Of a DNA stretch of 64,000 bases, positions 1-7,265 are shown in pieces. Every line of letters begins with the position of its first letter. The stretch's first letter is position 1. The DNA comes from Oceanobacter mangrovi (lineage in GTDB: Bacteria > Pseudomonadota > Gammaproteobacteria > Pseudomonadales > Oceanobacteraceae): contig NZ_JAHXZR010000005.1 in assembly GCF_019740315.1 (NCBI RefSeq), forward strand, positions 248,001 through 312,000, read 5' to 3'. The position numbers and the translations under genes were made by a program. Below the pieces are notes generated by a model. It was given only the letters and a program-made list of their open reading frames with translations. It did no database searches and was not told the DNA's origin.

Positions 1-1
1 T

Positions 2-223
2 CCGGCCTGCTGGGCCACCGACGAGCTGGCCACCATGCGGCTTTTTCATGGCGAAGTGGGCGGCATGCCAATCCTGGATGACTACAAGAAACTGACTCCC
101 AAAGAGCAGTTTAAAATCGACAAGCAGCGGCTGGAACTGGAAGCCACTCACAAAGAAGCAATCCATAAGGAACTACAGTGGCTGGTGTCGTTTGAATTTC
201 CGGCGGTATTCCTGCTGCACTGA
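2..223 (+). CDS. C-terminal end of an unidentified protein (5' truncated by window)
   Basis: An open frame runs in from the left edge and stops with TGA at 221-223, leaving about 73 visible residues. The visible part is mixed charged and hydrophobic. It has a lysine/glutamate-rich helical middle (KKLTPKEQFKIDKQRLELE) and ends in a hydrophobic FPAVFLLH tail. An internal ATG at 35 exists, but the frame is open upstream of it, so the gene probably begins outside the window. I do not recognise the family. It lies 111 bp before murI on the same strand. Confidence 0.45.
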   Translation, partial: PACWATDELATMRLFHGEVGGMPILDDYKKLTPKEQFKIDKQRLELEATHKEAIHKELQWLVSFEFPAVFLLH

Positions 224-334
224 CAACGATTTACAGGTACAGGCAGTACGGATCAATCCACACTGCTGCCTGTTCCAAAGCCGCATTTTTGCTAGAATCC
301 CGCTCCTGTTTATTGGCCAATCTGGAATATCCGC

Positions 335-1150
335 TTGATCCTGATTTTTGACTCCGGCGTAGGTGGTCTCAGCATTGCGAAAGAAATTCGCAGCCGTCTG
401 CCCAAAGCGGAGCTGCACTATCTAATGGATTCAGCCTACTTCCCCTATGGCATCCGTGATGACGCCGTACTACAGCAGCGTATTGTGCAGCTGTGCCAGC
501 TGGCTTGTGAGCAGTTGCCGGTCAAACTGTTGGTCGTCGCCTGCAACACCGCCAGCACGTTGGCACTGACCGCCTTGCGGGCAGTTTTACCGATCCCGGT
601 GGTCGGTGTCGTACCAGCCATCAAGCCAGCGGCACTCCACAGTAAAAGTGGTCATATTGGTTTGTTGGCAACGCCAGCCACAGTTTCACGCAGCTATACC
701 AATGGCCTGATTGATAATTTTGCGGCCCATTGCCAGGTCAGTCGGCTGGGCACCACCGCCTTGGTGGAACTGGCTGAACAATGGCTCAGCCAGCCAGAGC
801 CGGATGAAAGCAGCTTTCGCCAACAGTTGGAGCAGCAATTGTCGCCCTGGCTTGCCACCCAGCCGCAACTGGATACCGTGGTACTTGGTTGCACCCATTT
901 CCCAGTGCTAAGGCCGTTGCTGGAAAAACTCTGGCCTGGAATTCACTGGATCGATTCAGGTGCCGCCATTGCACGCCGTGTTGAGCATTTATTGCTGCAG
1001 CAGGAACATTCAGGCAATGGTGGACTGTTTTTGTATCGTACTGGCAATGGCCCAGTACCAGCAGGCTTGCAGCGCTACTGGCAAAATGGTGACCCTTGCT
1101 GCTGGCCCAACGCTAACTGGTTACTGGCGTTGGATGCGTCAAACCCGTAA
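335..1150 (+). CDS. murI: Glutamate racemase MurI
   Basis: Cytoplasmic, cofactor-independent racemase that converts L- to D-glutamate for peptidoglycan precursors. The 271-residue length is normal. The N-terminal FDSGVGGLS motif carries the substrate-binding Asp/Ser. The two catalytic cysteines are visible in VVACNTAST (C70) and VVLGCTHFP (C186), the latter followed by the conserved histidine. The start is a TTG at 335, chosen because the FDSGVGG motif begins four residues later, as is typical, and no ATG or GTG lies close upstream. A strong dyad (1164-1189) follows the gene. folE follows 91 bp downstream but appears to have its own promoter. Confidence 0.93.
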   Translation: MILIFDSGVGGLSIAKEIRSRLPKAELHYLMDSAYFPYGIRDDAVLQQRIVQLCQLACEQLPVKLLVVACNTASTLALTALRAVLPIPVVGVVPAIKPAALHSKSGHIGLLATPATVSRSYTNGLIDNFAAHCQVSRLGTTALVELAEQWLSQPEPDESSFRQQLEQQLSPWLATQPQLDTVVLGCTHFPVLRPLLEKLWPGIHWIDSGAAIARRVEHLLLQQEHSGNGGLFLYRTGNGPVPAGLQRYWQNGDPCCWPNANWLLALDASNP

Positions 1151-1163
1151 AACGGAAAAGAAC

Positions 1164-1189
1164 TTATACAAGCCACTTGGCTTGTATAA
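1164..1189. repeat. Perfect 11-bp inverted repeat between murI and folE
   Basis: TTATACAAGCC (1164-1174), a 4-nt loop and GGCTTGTATAA (1179-1189) form a perfect dyad 13 bp after the murI stop. The downstream flank on the plus strand is A-rich rather than T-rich, so it is not a textbook terminator for murI. It overlaps the proposed -35 of folE and could instead be an operator. Confidence 0.5.
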
Positions 1190-1216
1190 AAAATTGATAA
1201 TTGAGTATAGTACTCA
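1182..1216 (+). promoter_or_regulatory. Candidate folE promoter with -10 inside a dyad
   Basis: TTGTAT (1182-1187) and TATAGT (1206-1211), separated by 18 bp, resemble a sigma-70 promoter. The -10 lies within the dyad TGAGTA-tag-TACTCA (1202-1216), and the -35 lies in the right arm of the preceding 11-bp dyad. This would place the start of transcription about 25 bp before the folE ATG at 1242. The promoter assignment is inferred from hexamer match only. Confidence 0.4.
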
Positions 1217-1241
1217 GGTACTTTAACGACCCGGAATTCGC

Positions 1242-1793
1242 ATGTCAGAACTTCAACATCTCTACAGCAAAATCCTCACTGAACTGGGCGAAGACGTCGA
1301 ACGTGAAGGTTTGCTGGACACCCCCAAACGGGCTGCCAAAGCCATGAAATTTCTTACCAGCGGCTATGAAGGCAGCCTGGAAGAAGTTGTTAACGGGGCC
1401 ATTTTCAGCAGTGACAACGATGAAATGGTTGTGGTTCAGGGTATTGAATTCTATTCCCTTTGCGAACACCACATGCTGCCGTTTATCGGTCGCTGTCACA
1501 TTGGTTACCTGCCAAACGGCAAGGTGCTGGGACTGTCCAAGTTTGCCCGCATCGTCGACCTGTTTGCCCGTCGTCTGCAGATTCAGGAAAACATGACCAA
1601 GCAAATCGCCGAAGCCGTGCAGGAAATTACTGGCTGTCGCGGCGTGGGTGTGATTATGGAAGCCCAGCATATGTGCATGATGATGCGCGGTGTGCAGAAG
1701 CAGAACTCCATGATGCGCACCTCTGTGATGCTGGGTGACTTCCGTGAAAGTCAGCCAACCCGCTCCGAGTTTATGCGACTGGTCGGGCTCTAA
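1242..1793 (+). CDS. folE: GTP cyclohydrolase I FolE
   Basis: Catalyses GTP to 7,8-dihydroneopterin triphosphate, the first step of tetrahydrofolate synthesis and also the entry to queuosine precursors. The protein has 183 residues, typical of the short bacterial form. The zinc site is visible as CEHHMLPF (C74, H77) and the later cysteine in HMCMMMRG (C145). GxSKFARIV and the terminal RSEFMRL segment are also family-typical. This is the zinc-dependent FolE1 type. The gene is monocistronic: it has its own candidate promoter and is followed at once by a strong hairpin (1801-1823). The tgt and queA genes at 12.5-14.7 kb use the queuosine pathway that starts from this reaction. Confidence 0.95.
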   Translation: MSELQHLYSKILTELGEDVEREGLLDTPKRAAKAMKFLTSGYEGSLEEVVNGAIFSSDNDEMVVVQGIEFYSLCEHHMLPFIGRCHIGYLPNGKVLGLSKFARIVDLFARRLQIQENMTKQIAEAVQEITGCRGVGVIMEAQHMCMMMRGVQKQNSMMRTSVMLGDFRESQPTRSEFMRLVGL

Positions 1794-1800
1794 TTCCGCT

Positions 1801-1828
1801 GCGAAGGAGCCCTGCTCCTTCGCTTCTC
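1801..1828 (+). terminator. folE terminator
   Basis: GCGAAGGAGC (1801-1810), a 3-nt loop and GCTCCTTCGC (1814-1823) form a perfect 10-bp stem seven bases after the folE stop. It is followed by a pyrimidine-rich TTCTCTGC, so the U tract is imperfect. Confidence 0.65.
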
Positions 1829-2110
1829 TGCTTTCGTGACAAAACCTGACCCACCGCAACTGTCCTCTGGCCAAACACCATCCCCCCCTGTTCCACCGCT
1901 ACGGCACGTCGGATATCCCTTCGTCGTAACAGCAATCGCTGTGCCCGGCTTCAAGCAGAACGGTACGATATATCAGTCATTGCAAGGGTTAACATCCCAC
2001 GTCAATCAACGACAACAATGGCCCGTTATAACGGCTGGCGCTGGTTGCCTTCCTGCTGAACGCTGATTAACTTGAAAAGGCTAACAGGGAAAAATACCAA
2101 GGGGTGACAG
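1829..2110. other. Intergenic region without a recognised gene
   Basis: The stretch between the folE terminator and the next gene contains a 76-codon open frame (1836-2066). It lacks a ribosome binding site, begins in the terminator tail and has no recognisable protein character. I see no RNA gene or clear promoter, although a promoter for the 2111 gene must lie here. Confidence 0.4.
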
Positions 2111-2626
2111 ATGGAAGGAATCAAACAACTGGCCTGCATTCTGGCCATCACAGCCATAACTCAAACCAGCTGGGCCGAAGTATCCGCCCACACTATCCGG
2201 CCCGCTAGCGGGCCATCCAATGCCATTTTATTATCCTGGCAACAGCGCAGCTTTTATTACCTGCCAGAAGCTTATACCAGTGCCTATTACCAACTGGGCG
2301 ACAACGGCAGCGGAGAACAGCTGATTCAGCTAACCGTAAATTCGGACGTACTCAGTGGCCGTGCACTCGGTATCAGCTTGTTCGACAGCATTGCGATCAA
2401 CCATGAGTGGCAGCAACTGGGGCAACTGGAGGACAGAGTCAGCCGACTGGTTAAAATGATGGATACCCGCCTGGTCAACGGCGACACCGTCGAAATTGAA
2501 TATCGACCTGGCCGCGGTTCCGAAATATCTGTGAAAGGAGAATTTATGGGCATTTTGCCCGGCGAAGACCTGTTCCTGGCGATTAGTGGCGTCTGGGGTA
2601 ACAACCAGCAGGTCGCTGCCAATTAA
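2111..2626 (+). CDS. Exported chalcone isomerase-like (CHI-like) domain protein
   Basis: A 171-residue protein with an N-terminal signal peptide (residues 1-22, likely cut after TSWA). The C-terminal half has the pattern GD-x-EIEYRPG-x-GSEI-x-VKG, then G-x-LPGEDLFLAI-x-GVW, which resembles bacterial CHI-like periplasmic domains. These are related in fold to plant chalcone isomerase and fatty-acid-binding proteins, and their role in bacteria is unsettled. The start ATG has a good AGGGG ribosome site 7 bp upstream. It stands alone between folE and ompW and has its own terminator. The family assignment rests on motif resemblance and no function is claimed. Confidence 0.55.
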   Translation: MEGIKQLACILAITAITQTSWAEVSAHTIRPASGPSNAILLSWQQRSFYYLPEAYTSAYYQLGDNGSGEQLIQLTVNSDVLSGRALGISLFDSIAINHEWQQLGQLEDRVSRLVKMMDTRLVNGDTVEIEYRPGRGSEISVKGEFMGILPGEDLFLAISGVWGNNQQVAAN

Positions 2627-2636
2627 CTCTTTAAAG

Positions 2637-2668
2637 CGAGCTGCCCGATGCAGCTCGTTTTTCTTTTG
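2637..2668 (+). terminator. Terminator of the CHI-like gene
   Basis: CGAGCTGC (2637-2644), a 5-nt loop and GCAGCTCG (2650-2657) are followed by TTTTTCTTTTG, a classic rho-independent signal 10 bp after the stop codon. Confidence 0.85.
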
Positions 2669-2689
2669 TTTATTTTCAGACAGATACAA

Positions 2690-2714
2690 AACAGGCGGCC
2701 AATCAGCCGCCTTT
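2690..2714 (-). terminator. ompW terminator
   Basis: On the minus strand AGGCGGC and GCCGCCT arms (2693-2699 and 2706-2712) form a hairpin followed by TGTTTTGT. It lies 18 bp downstream of the ompW stop and convergent with the terminator of the CHI-like gene. Confidence 0.75.
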
Positions 2715-2731
2715 CTGTTGGGGTTCCGGAA

Positions 2732-3316
2732 TCAGAACTTGTAACCAGCACCAACAAACACAACAACCGGATCAATCTCAACAGTTATATCAGTGTCATT
2801 AAGCTCGGTATCAATATCCATCTTCCAAACGGTTACGTTTGCCAGCCAGTTTTCACTCATATTGTAATTCATCCCCAGAGAGTACGCGGCTCCCCAGCTG
2901 CTGCTCAAATGCTCTGCAGCGCCATCTTCATCAAAGAAGAAAGTATGGTTAACACCGAGACCAATGAACGGCTGCCAATCAGAATTCACATCGCCAGGGT
3001 AGTACTGAAATGAAACAGTTGGTGGCAAATGTTTGGTAGTTGCCGCTTTGTTTCCATTCACCTTGATATCATGCTCAAAAGGAGTCGCTGCCAGTACTTC
3101 TACGGCAACTTTTGGTGTAACAAAGTAGTTCAGAACCAAACCCAGCTGAGTATCATCTTCAACTTCAATCTTAGTAGCGCCATCGTCGTAGCTACTAGAT
3201 TGTGGTGACACATTAACCGCACCGACCTTGACAATAACATCGCCTGCTTCATAAGCCATGGCAGGAACAGCAGAAACAACAACGGCAGTAGCCAACAGAG
3301 TTTGAACCAGTTTCAT
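2732..3316 (-). CDS. ompW: OmpW family outer-membrane beta-barrel protein
   Basis: An eight-stranded outer-membrane barrel of the OmpW family, thought to pass small hydrophobic molecules. The 194-residue length is close to the usual size (about 200-210). Residues 1-21 are a Sec signal peptide ending AMA. The mature chain starts with the family-like AGDVIVKVGAVNVSP segment and ends with VFVGAGYKF, with the terminal aromatic recognised by the Bam machine. The middle holds the conserved PPTVSFQYYP segment. AGGAGTG lies 4 bp before the ATG. Upstream lies a near-perfect FNR/Anr site (3384-3397), consistent with oxygen-dependent control known for ompW in enterobacteria. Confidence 0.88.
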   Translation of the reverse strand: MKLVQTLLATAVVVSAVPAMAYEAGDVIVKVGAVNVSPQSSSYDDGATKIEVEDDTQLGLVLNYFVTPKVAVEVLAATPFEHDIKVNGNKAATTKHLPPTVSFQYYPGDVNSDWQPFIGLGVNHTFFFDEDGAAEHLSSSWGAAYSLGMNYNMSENWLANVTVWKMDIDTELNDTDITVEIDPVVVFVGAGYKF

Positions 3317-3356
3317 TATGCACTCCTAATATTCTGTGCTCTCTTCAGATGGGCTC

Positions 3357-3397
3357 AGAATATCGATTGGCAGAAGGTCGTATTTGACACAAATCAA
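3357..3397 (-). promoter_or_regulatory. ompW promoter with FNR/Anr-type box
   Basis: TTGAC-acaa-ATCAA at 3384-3397 matches the FNR consensus TTGAT-N4-ATCAA at 9 of 10 defined bases. On the minus strand a TATTCT -10 element sits at 3362-3357, predicting a transcription start near 3350. The box would then be centred about 41 bp upstream, the class II activator position. The predicted 5' leader is about 33 nt. Geometry and sequence are seen directly; activation is inferred. Confidence 0.7.
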
Positions 3398-3741
3398 ACG
3401 TGCCTCCGCCAAAAAAATGAATCGAAATGCAAACTTGTGGCAGGTCAATTTGCGTCATGCTGGTGCAGCATGCCGTTTTTTCTGGCATGAATATTCCATA
3501 AAAATAGACAATCAATCTATTCAAAACCATTTTGACGCACTGACAGCAACAGGTTTTGATGATCAATCGTTCCCATCATAGATCTGGCCAAAATCGCACC
3601 AAAACGGATGAATGCAGTATCAAGTTGGTTCAGTACAAATTTGCCGGTATCTGCTGGCATTTGATAACCAAGATAATTTACAGTTTCGGCAGAATGTTTT
3701 ATCTATCTGAACTATCGATTGATCTGGACGGTTAATATCCC
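3398..3741. other. AT-rich intergenic region upstream of the AraC-type regulator
   Basis: AT-rich spacer between the divergent ompW promoter and the regulator gene at 3742. Short open frames here lack ribosome sites and family features. It must contain the promoter of the regulator gene, but I cannot place one with confidence. Confidence 0.4.
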
Positions 3742-4644
3742 ATGCATTCCCGAGACCCCTGGGAAGTTCATCGCCTTATCCATTTGCTCTACCAAACCCG
3801 CCTGGGAGACCCCAGAGCCTTGTTGTTGGCGCATTCTCTGGCCCAGCAGCTGCAATCCGTCGATTGTACAGCCATGGCGCAATTACACGGCACGCAGCTC
3901 TCTCATGCCGACAAGGAAACCCTCAACCAGATTTTGCAGGCCAGCCTGGATCATCCTGAACGGGTGTCGTGGTGGACACGATTTGCCCGCCTGAGCTTGC
4001 CTGGCGTTGATATTCGCCTCAAGCTCAGCAACACACAGGTCGAAATCCAGATTGCCTGCGCGGCGTTTCCCAATGTTGATGACAAGTTAACCGGTCAGTT
4101 GCACAGTTATTTGCTGCACTACACACACAGCCGAATGATTCATGGTCTCAATGAACTCGGCCTGATCGATATTTTCAGTTTCCCGAAAAGTAGTAGTTGC
4201 AGCACCATCGAGTTGCCACCCAGCAAACTGCGACCGAGTTCTATTCCTGCTACCCGTGCTCGCGAGCAATGCCTGCAAAGTCTGGCTCTATTACCCTGCA
4301 GTGAATCCGATCTTGGCATCCGCGTGCATACCTGGCTGGCCGGCCGTAACGACTATCCAACCATTGATGACTGTGCCGAAGCGTTTGATACCAGCAGCCG
4401 TACCCTCAACCGCAAGCTGGCAATGCTGGGTATAAAGTTCAATGGCATACAGGAACATTTGCGCAGTATTCGGGCTCTGCAAGGCCTGCAACACCATGAC
4501 GTACCCATCTGGCAGTTAGCCGACGAGCTGGGTTACGACAACCAGGCCAATTTTGGTCGAGCTTGTCGGCGCTGGTTTGGTCAGTCGCCGCGTAGCATCC
4601 GGGAAACCCTCAACCCCGCCCCGCAACAGGAACTGCGCTGGTAA
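3742..4644 (+). CDS. AraC family transcriptional regulator
   Basis: A 300-residue DNA-binding regulator. The C-terminal 90 residues carry the AraC double helix-turn-helix: TSSRTLNRKLAMLGIKF, then IWQLADELGYDNQANFGRA and WFGQSPRSIRE, which fit the family signature well. The N-terminal 190 residues resemble the OruR/ArgR-type 'arabinose-binding' region of AraC proteins but do not identify the ligand. It stands alone between the ompW promoter and an unrelated gene, so neither target nor inducer can be inferred. A hairpin overlaps its stop codon. Confidence 0.85.
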   Translation: MHSRDPWEVHRLIHLLYQTRLGDPRALLLAHSLAQQLQSVDCTAMAQLHGTQLSHADKETLNQILQASLDHPERVSWWTRFARLSLPGVDIRLKLSNTQVEIQIACAAFPNVDDKLTGQLHSYLLHYTHSRMIHGLNELGLIDIFSFPKSSSCSTIELPPSKLRPSSIPATRAREQCLQSLALLPCSESDLGIRVHTWLAGRNDYPTIDDCAEAFDTSSRTLNRKLAMLGIKFNGIQEHLRSIRALQGLQHHDVPIWQLADELGYDNQANFGRACRRWFGQSPRSIRETLNPAPQQELRW

Positions 4645-4654
4645 TCACCAGCGC
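4635..4654 (+). terminator. Hairpin overlapping the stop of the AraC-type gene
   Basis: GCGCTGGT (4635-4642) and ACCAGCGC (4647-4654) form a perfect 8-bp stem with a 4-nt loop that includes the stop codon. Only a poor T stretch follows (TTGAGAATTC), so termination is uncertain. Confidence 0.4.
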
Positions 4655-4738
4655 TTGAGAATTCTGGCAAGTTTCTTGAATATCGCAGCAACTGGTCTTA
4701 AATTGCAGGACCGCGCTTAAGTACAGGTAGAGAAGCGA

Positions 4739-5251
4739 GTGAGCTATCCGCAATTTATTGCCGTTGACGGCAGTTCCTACGAAGAAGAAGCCAATCCGAT
4801 TGCCATTGCTTGGTCATTGCCGGATGGCCGTATCAAAACGACACTGGTCCAGCCAGATGATGGCTGGGACGACTGGGACTACGCACTCGAAGACATTCAC
4901 GGCATCACCCGTGATACCCTTTATCAGCGGGGTGAAACCAGCTGGGCAATCGTGCGCGAACTGGAAAACGACCTGGAACAGTCCTATATCCTGACGGATG
5001 ACGAGGAACGCAGCGGCGACCTGATCGAAAAGATCTACGAAGCCTGCAACCGCGAAATCAGTATTGAAGTCGGCGACTACAGCAGTGATATCACGGACCA
5101 GGATGCCCTACAACATGCTACTCAACAGCTGTTCCATGAACATCTGACCTGTGATGAGCGGGTGTTGGTGATGTTGCAAACCTGGGCCCATGAGAATGGT
5201 TACCCGGAAGAAGTACCGGAGCCAGAAGAGAACGACGACAGCGACTCCTGA
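4739..5251 (+). CDS. Uncharacterised protein resembling a degenerate DnaQ-like exonuclease
   Basis: A 170-residue acidic cytoplasmic protein starting at GTG. The opening FIAVDGSSYEEEANPIAIAW, then DGRIKTTLVQP and EDIHGITRDTL, follows the layout of DEDD 3'-5' exonucleases: first acidic strand, IA-x-W/V strand, and the IHGIT segment. The first catalytic pair (normally DxE) reads DGS here, and no clean third or fourth acidic motif is evident. It may therefore be an inactive member, or the resemblance may be superficial. The C terminus is very acidic (EEVPEPEENDDSDS). The gene is followed by an 18-bp stem hairpin. No biological role can be given. Confidence 0.5.
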   Translation: MSYPQFIAVDGSSYEEEANPIAIAWSLPDGRIKTTLVQPDDGWDDWDYALEDIHGITRDTLYQRGETSWAIVRELENDLEQSYILTDDEERSGDLIEKIYEACNREISIEVGDYSSDITDQDALQHATQQLFHEHLTCDERVLVMLQTWAHENGYPEEVPEPEENDDSDS

Positions 5252-5256
5252 CCAGC

Positions 5257-5297
5257 CAACAACCAAACAGGCCCTTGAGGGGCCTGTTTGGTTGTTG
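5257..5297. terminator. Perfect 18-bp stem hairpin between convergent genes
   Basis: CAACAACCAAACAGGCCC (5257-5274) and its exact complement (5280-5297) flank a 5-nt loop. It lies between the 3' ends of the exonuclease-like gene and the convergent lipoprotein gene. There is no U tract outside the stem, but the arms themselves are T/G-rich. It most likely works as a bidirectional terminator. Confidence 0.6.
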
Positions 5298-5334
5298 CGG
5301 CCACGCTTTGCAGAAGCAAAGGCACTTTTACGGC

Positions 5335-5949
5335 CTACATAGAGATCCGCTCAATATTCGGGTTGGCAATATTACCGGGCAAGCACAAATCCGCCGGTCC
5401 CGCCTGGCGAATACTCAACACTATGTGACCGACGGTAAAACCGAATTTGGACATCCGCGTTTCATTCATCAAACTGCGATTGCTGACCAGATGCATCCAG
5501 TCGTCCATCGTCAATTTTACTGTTTCACCATCTGCTGTTTTGTAATGCAGCACATAATTCATATGCACACTGTTACCGGCAAACTCCAGTCGTCCCGCCT
5601 CAGGCACATCGTTAGCACGCGCCAGATAAGCGCCCTCGCCATCTGGCACCAGCGTCCAGATACGCTTCTCATAATCTCCCATAGGGCGGTCATTGAACTG
5701 GAAGGTTTCATCCAGAGTTCCAATGCCGGTGGCGTCCCAGCTGGCCAGAATACGGGCAGAAAAATGACGGGTTACCTGGCCACTGACATTTTTCACCACA
5801 CCGTCAGCGCATAACCGGCCATTAAAAAACTCGCTTGGAACCAGCTGAGGGCCGGTATTAGCGTAATCCTGAATCCGCGTTGAGCTGCACCCGGCAAGCA
5901 AGGCTGCAGCGGCTGCCAGAGCGGCCAGCGAATGGATAAATTTCATCAT
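5335..5949 (-). CDS. DUF3833 family lipoprotein
   Basis: A 204-residue predicted lipoprotein with a signal peptide ending in the lipobox LLAGC (C21 lipidated). The body has the DUF3833 pattern: FFNGRLCADGVVKNVSG near the N terminus, then TLDETFQFND, GAYLARANDV, a DDWMHLV segment, and MSKFGFTVGHIVLSI near the end. Function of the family is unknown; it is probably an outer-membrane or inner-membrane lipoprotein facing the periplasm. AGAGG precedes the tandem ATGs. It converges with the exonuclease-like gene and is not obviously in an operon. Confidence 0.8.
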   Translation of the reverse strand: MMKFIHSLAALAAAAALLAGCSSTRIQDYANTGPQLVPSEFFNGRLCADGVVKNVSGQVTRHFSARILASWDATGIGTLDETFQFNDRPMGDYEKRIWTLVPDGEGAYLARANDVPEAGRLEFAGNSVHMNYVLHYKTADGETVKLTMDDWMHLVSNRSLMNETRMSKFGFTVGHIVLSIRQAGPADLCLPGNIANPNIERISM

Positions 5950-6052
5950 TAACCTCTGAAAAATACTTACTGGATGAAATGTCCGAAAATCAAAGTATAC
6001 GAAACTCTGCCGCTACAAGCTGCGAGCCAGTTAGTGTCCGAAATGAACAGAG

Positions 6053-6337
6053 CTAGTCATTTTGACGGGTACGCTTGATAAAACTCGCTTTGCAGTTGTC
6101 GTCGATCAGACTGAAGATGCTGTATTTCTTGTCCGCTGCCTGCACATAGCTGGCAACCTCCTTCAGACCACTGGGTGAATGCACTTTCAGCACCCGTGCC
6201 GGATGGAAAATCTGCGGTGTCCGAAAATAGCTTTTGGCCAGCTTGTCAGCAGCCGCTTTGGCATCGTAATCGCGGCATTCTGCCTGACCTGGCAAGGCCA
6301 CTAACAGCAGCGAAAAAAGCAGCAACAAACGCATCAA
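6053..6337 (-). CDS. Small secreted protein of unknown function
   Basis: 94 residues with a clear signal peptide (MMRLLLLFSLLLVALPGQAE), leaving a mature chain of about 75 residues that contains two cysteines (ECRDY and DNCKAS), which could pair in the periplasm. The mature part is basic and has no family features I recognise. It lies directly downstream of the yccA terminator on the same strand, so its own promoter must be in a space of less than 40 bp or it depends on read-through. Confidence 0.55.
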   Translation of the reverse strand: MMRLLLLFSLLLVALPGQAECRDYDAKAAADKLAKSYFRTPQIFHPARVLKVHSPSGLKEVASYVQAADKKYSIFSLIDDNCKASFIKRTRQND

Positions 6338-6372
6338 CCAGGCTCCAGACAGACTTTATCCAAGCCTAGATG

Positions 6373-6405
6373 AAAAAAACCCCGACTGTGCGGGCACAGC
6401 CGGGG
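6373..6405 (-). terminator. yccA terminator
   Basis: On the minus strand CCCCGGCTGTG and CACAGTCGGGG arms (6380-6405) form a GC-rich stem with one mismatch. It is followed by a run of seven T's, 38 bp after the yccA stop codon. Confidence 0.85.
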
Positions 6406-6442
6406 GAATTCTTCCTGAGCACAGAAGAAAGAGTGGTAAGAG

Positions 6443-7156
6443 TTACTCGTCAGAGCCCAGCACACCAAAGATCTGCAGCAGGCTCAAAAACAGGTTGTAC
6501 AGCGATACGTACAAGGACACGGTCGCCATGATGTAATTGGTTTCACCGCCATGCAGGATATTGCTGGTTTCGTAGGCAATCAGGCCGCTCATCAGGATCA
6601 CAAACATCGCTGATACCGCCAGACCCAATGCCGGAATATCAAAAAACATGGCACCCAGAGACAGTACAAACGCCATGATCACGCCAACCATCAGGGTTTT
6701 GCCCCAGCCAGACAAATCCTTGCCAGTCGACAGCACCCAGCCGGACATACCAAAGAAAATCAGACCCGTAGTACCCAGCGCACTCATGATGATGCTGCTA
6801 CCGCCAGGAAGGCTGGCGTACATGGACAGGATTGGGCCAAGGGTGTAGCCCATAAAACCGGTCAGGGCGAACACAGACAGGATACCCATGGCGCTGTCCT
6901 TGGTTTTATGAACCGCGAACAACAGACCAAAATAACCAACCAGCGTCAGGATCAGTCCTGGATGCGGCAAACCCAGCGCCATTGAAACACCTGCGACAGC
7001 AGCGCTGAACAACAGGGTCATGGACAACAGCATGTAGGTGTTGCGCAGAACCTTGCGGCCGTCCACAGAGACGGCACTGGTCCTGGCCGATTCGTACGGC
7101 ATGGTGGCTACTTCAGCCTCCGCCGACTTGGAGTTCAGATAGTCTGGACGACTCAT
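6443..7156 (-). CDS. yccA: Bax inhibitor-1/YccA family membrane protein
   Basis: A 237-residue inner-membrane protein with seven predicted membrane helices after a 35-residue hydrophilic N terminus. The arrangement NTYMLLSMTLLFSA at the start of the first helix, GFMGYTLGPIL in the middle and the late acidic ETSNILHGGETNYI segment are typical of the BI-1/TMBIM family. The E. coli homologue YccA modulates FtsH protease, and other members act as calcium leak channels. AGGAG stands 7 bp before the ATG. It is divergent from nhaR, and the 109-bp AT-rich spacer holds both promoters. Confidence 0.88.
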   Translation of the reverse strand: MSRPDYLNSKSAEAEVATMPYESARTSAVSVDGRKVLRNTYMLLSMTLLFSAAVAGVSMALGLPHPGLILTLVGYFGLLFAVHKTKDSAMGILSVFALTGFMGYTLGPILSMYASLPGGSSIIMSALGTTGLIFFGMSGWVLSTGKDLSGWGKTLMVGVIMAFVLSLGAMFFDIPALGLAVSAMFVILMSGLIAYETSNILHGGETNYIMATVSLYVSLYNLFLSLLQIFGVLGSDE

Positions 7157-7265
7157 ACAATATCTCCTGATGAATGTATTTGTTTATCAGGCTGTTATTG
7201 TAGAAAGCAAAAATAAAAAATAATATTCGAATTATCTTTTACCAATACCTCGGTTTTTACGAACT

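Noticed and set aside
1836-2066. 76-codon open frame after folE
   Set aside because: Begins in the terminator tail, no ribosome site, and no signs of a folded protein.
3516-3570. Second FNR-like site (TTGATGATCAAT) upstream of the AraC-type gene
   Set aside because: The half-sites are spaced too closely to form the TTGAT-N4-ATCAA geometry.
5275-5814. 179-codon open frame starting in the 18-bp hairpin
   Set aside because: Antisense to the DUF3833 lipoprotein gene and starts inside the hairpin loop.
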